Source: Portulaca oleracea
Taxonomy: Eukaryota; Streptophyta; Magnoliopsida; Caryophyllales; Portulacaceae
Reading direction: 5' to 3'
DNA length: 64,000 nt
NCBI GenBank assembly: GCA_029582165.1
Contig: CM055879.1
Coordinates: 37,109,330 to 37,173,329, forward strand
The stretch's first letter is position 1, and each line of letters starts with the position of its first letter. The notes under the pieces were generated by a model, which worked only from the letters and a program-made list of their open reading frames with translations, did no database searches and was not told the DNA's origin. A program made the translations under genes and the position numbers. Below are positions 61,985 through 64,000 of the stretch, one piece after another.

Positions 61985-62325
61985 CTTACTAATCATCTGA
62001 ATTATCAATAATTTATATTTTTATGATTATAAATATTTTAAAATAATTACACAATATTAATTTATCAAGCTATTACAGGAGCTAGCATAACGTTTATCAC
62101 TTATCAGTTACAACAAATATTAATGATAGCCTAATAACATCAATCATAGTAGATAACAAACATTTTATACGTAATTCTGTATTAGATTTTATGTAACTGA
62201 TGGGTAGTAACAATCCACAAAAAAAAAATGAAACATATTATAAACATTAGTATATTTTTGGAGTACTCTAAATGAAATTCAAGATGGTTAATAATTATCT
62301 TGATTAATTTAGGATAATTATTACT
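61985..62325. mobile_element. MITE family B, degenerate copy on the opposite strand
   Basis: AGATAACAAACATTTTATAC and CCTAATAACATCAATCATAG are worn inverses of the core of family B copies, and the right end GATGGTTAATAATTATCTTG matches a family B terminus. The limits are approximate. Confidence 0.4.
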
Positions 62326-62810
62326 TTCATAGTTGAATGTATACATATTAAAATATAAAAATAAACATCATTAAATTAGTTGCTAAACATACTTTTATAT
62401 GAACAAACTTATGCAACCTTTTGACATATATTGATAGTGAAGATTAACGTTACAATAACAAATAATAAGAAACACGTACAGATCGATCGACACAATAATC
62501 TCGTAATGTTTTCTTTGGTTGCTTTACTTCCTTTGTTTGTCAAACGTCTTACCATCTTAATCTTAGTCTCCACTGCATGGGGAGGTTAGAGTGTCACAGC
62601 TCAAGTGACATGTAAAATGTGAAAACACGATTGTGGAATATATATTTATAATGCTCCCACTATTTTATTTATAATACCACCTACTATTTTATTCAAAATA
62701 TACTCATTATTTTCCCATCCTACTATAATTTCTCTCAATATTTCAAGTTAAAATTCCCAGTTATATGCCAGCAAATGCTTCTTGAGTAGTAAGTTCGCTT
62801 ATATATGTAA

Positions 62811-63018
62811 AGCTCTGTTCTTTGATTGAGTTATTTTTAGATTTTGATGGATAAGTTAGAATAAGTTAGGATAAGTTGGGATAAGTTATGATGTTTTTTT
62901 GGGAATTGTATTTTTAGAGTGGATTTTTTTTTTCAGGAATAGTGTAAAATTTGGATAAGTTAAAATAAGTTTGGATAAATTTGGATAGGTCGGTTAAACC
63001 TAATTAAAGAACAGGGCC
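62811..63018. mobile_element. Tourist-like MITE (CTGTTCTTT family), 208 bp, TAA TSD
   Basis: TAA at 62808-62810 and 63019-63021. The element starts AGCTCTGTTCTTTGATTGAG and ends TAAAGAACAGGGCC, with repeated GGATAAGTTAGGATAAG words inside. It matches 49036-49223. Confidence 0.8.
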
Positions 63019-64000
63019 TAAAAAAATTCGTCCATAAGAGTAACATGGAATTAATCATCATATAATTGTATTATAATGCTCGCATAAAAGAAAACAATCG
63101 CATTCATTCTACTAAGAATAAGATAAAGAAAAGAGTAGGTAATTAGTAATCTCATGTTATGGGTTGTACTCCTCTATAATTTGTCGTTAATTACGTTACC
63201 AACTAACTAATTAACTAATTTTTTTAGTATATTTCTATAATTCTCGGATCATAATTGGCTAATTAAGAGTTGACTTTTTTAAGTGAATTAAGAAATCGAA
63301 GAAGAGTTGACTTTAGCTTTGATTGCTGGACAACCTACGATATTACAGAGCTAATACTCAAATAATATAATCGTGTTTTGTAAGCCATATATAAGTCCAT
63401 AATGTACATAATCATCTTCAAAATTCCTTTTCTAATTATTTTTGTTCCTTTAATCAATTGAGATATAAATAGTTTTTCTGCTTTTGTTTAGCAGAAAAGG
63501 TTTAAGATTTTCCATGCTAAACTGTACCTAACTCAATCTGTGTGTACAAATTATAATATATAATTATTTCGGTCATAATTTACCTTTAAATTGAAAATCA
63601 ACTTGTGTTATTAATATTTGTTTGTTGTGTTTCATAAGTAATTTTATCAAGATAAACTATACGTTATGATCATAGATTTTGGCTGAAATAAATTTTTCTT
63701 CACCCATGCACCAAGACTAGATAAATAGGTAAGGTAGATTGAAAATTGCAAATAAAAAAATAAATCAAAGGAAATATTATGTACACTTAATAACTTATTA
63801 TCCTACATTATCCTACAAAATTTTGTGTTATATTATATTTACTATTTAATTTTACAATTTTAGTTAAATATAATATTTATCATTATAATATGTCTCCTTC
63901 CATCAACAATCACTTTCATAATTATATGTACTTTCCAATTCTAATTCTAAAGTGACAATCATTTTACAAATAAATTATTCAAAATACGTATACTATAAAA

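Larger units (their letters stand above)
43446..64000. other. Right-hand intergenic region, transposon-rich, no gene seen
   Basis: About 20.5 kb with no exon chain that I can support. ORFs of 60-122 codons occur but are AT-rich, without family resemblance, and several lie on MITEs. Identified items are listed separately: a TTA repeat, SINEs, a LINE relic, a hAT-like foldback and Stowaway, CACTA and Tourist MITEs. I see nothing distinctive at 43.5-44.4, 46.3-48.2, 55.1-57.4, 57.7-59.6 or 63.1-64.0 kb. Confidence 0.55.

Noticed and set aside
1..64000. CRISPR array, bacterial operon or rRNA content
   Set aside because: No regularly spaced direct repeats with unique spacers, no prokaryotic gene packing and no rRNA words; the genes have spliceosomal introns.

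Overview
This is nuclear DNA from a flowering plant, almost certainly a eudicot. Its genes have GT-AG introns, it is AT-rich, and it carries many small DNA transposons (Stowaway, Tourist, CACTA, Mutator and hAT types), a few SINEs and a LINE relic. The species cannot be fixed from the sequence. I rebuilt exon structures by checking donor and acceptor dinucleotides and reading phase by eye; nothing was aligned by computer.

Genes, left to right. (1) 2227-10229, minus: a four-exon NRT1/PTR (NPF) transporter of 606 aa with an intact ExxER motif, most like subfamily NPF2. (2) 24705-27772, plus: an eight-exon, 528-aa coiled-coil plus CBM48 protein of the PTST2/PTST3 type, which acts in starch-granule initiation. 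(3) 28399-29132, minus: a two-exon, 181-aa RRM protein resembling the uncharacterised Arabidopsis At1g27050. (4) 37437-38745, plus: an intronless TPR carboxylate-clamp protein whose frame breaks at a run of 14 G. (5) 38924-43157, minus: a three-exon, 338-aa HD-Zip class I factor with a short first exon of 33 codons. From memory, the NPF2 / PTST2 / RRM trio matches the Arabidopsis At1g27080-At1g27070-At1g27050 neighbourhood, and a class I HD-Zip (AtHB23, At1g26960) also lies nearby there, so the left two thirds look like a conserved block. There is weak evidence for a further gene running off the left edge.

Between and inside the genes are mobile elements, many with readable target-site duplications (TSDs): a Mutator-like MITE in an HD-Zip intron (9-bp TSD) with a sister in the NPF intron; a 984-bp Mutator-like foldback element (9-bp TSD); two CACTA-type palindromic MITEs (3-bp TSD), one nested in a Stowaway; tRNA-derived SINEs, one with a perfect 14-bp TSD; Tourist-like MITEs with TAA duplications; and a 750-bp hAT-like foldback with a GC-rich core. 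The first intron of the HD-Zip gene also holds a piece of chloroplast DNA with an intact rpl36 reading frame.

The right third (43.4-64 kb) has no convincing protein-coding gene and is a transposon-rich intergenic region. No tRNA gene, rRNA gene or CRISPR array was found, and no new multi-gene system is evident. The most interesting points are the atypical homeodomain recognition helix, the plastid insert, the frame-broken TPR gene, the three start codons in three frames at the PTST2 start, and the first NPF exon set between complementary GA and CT repeats.
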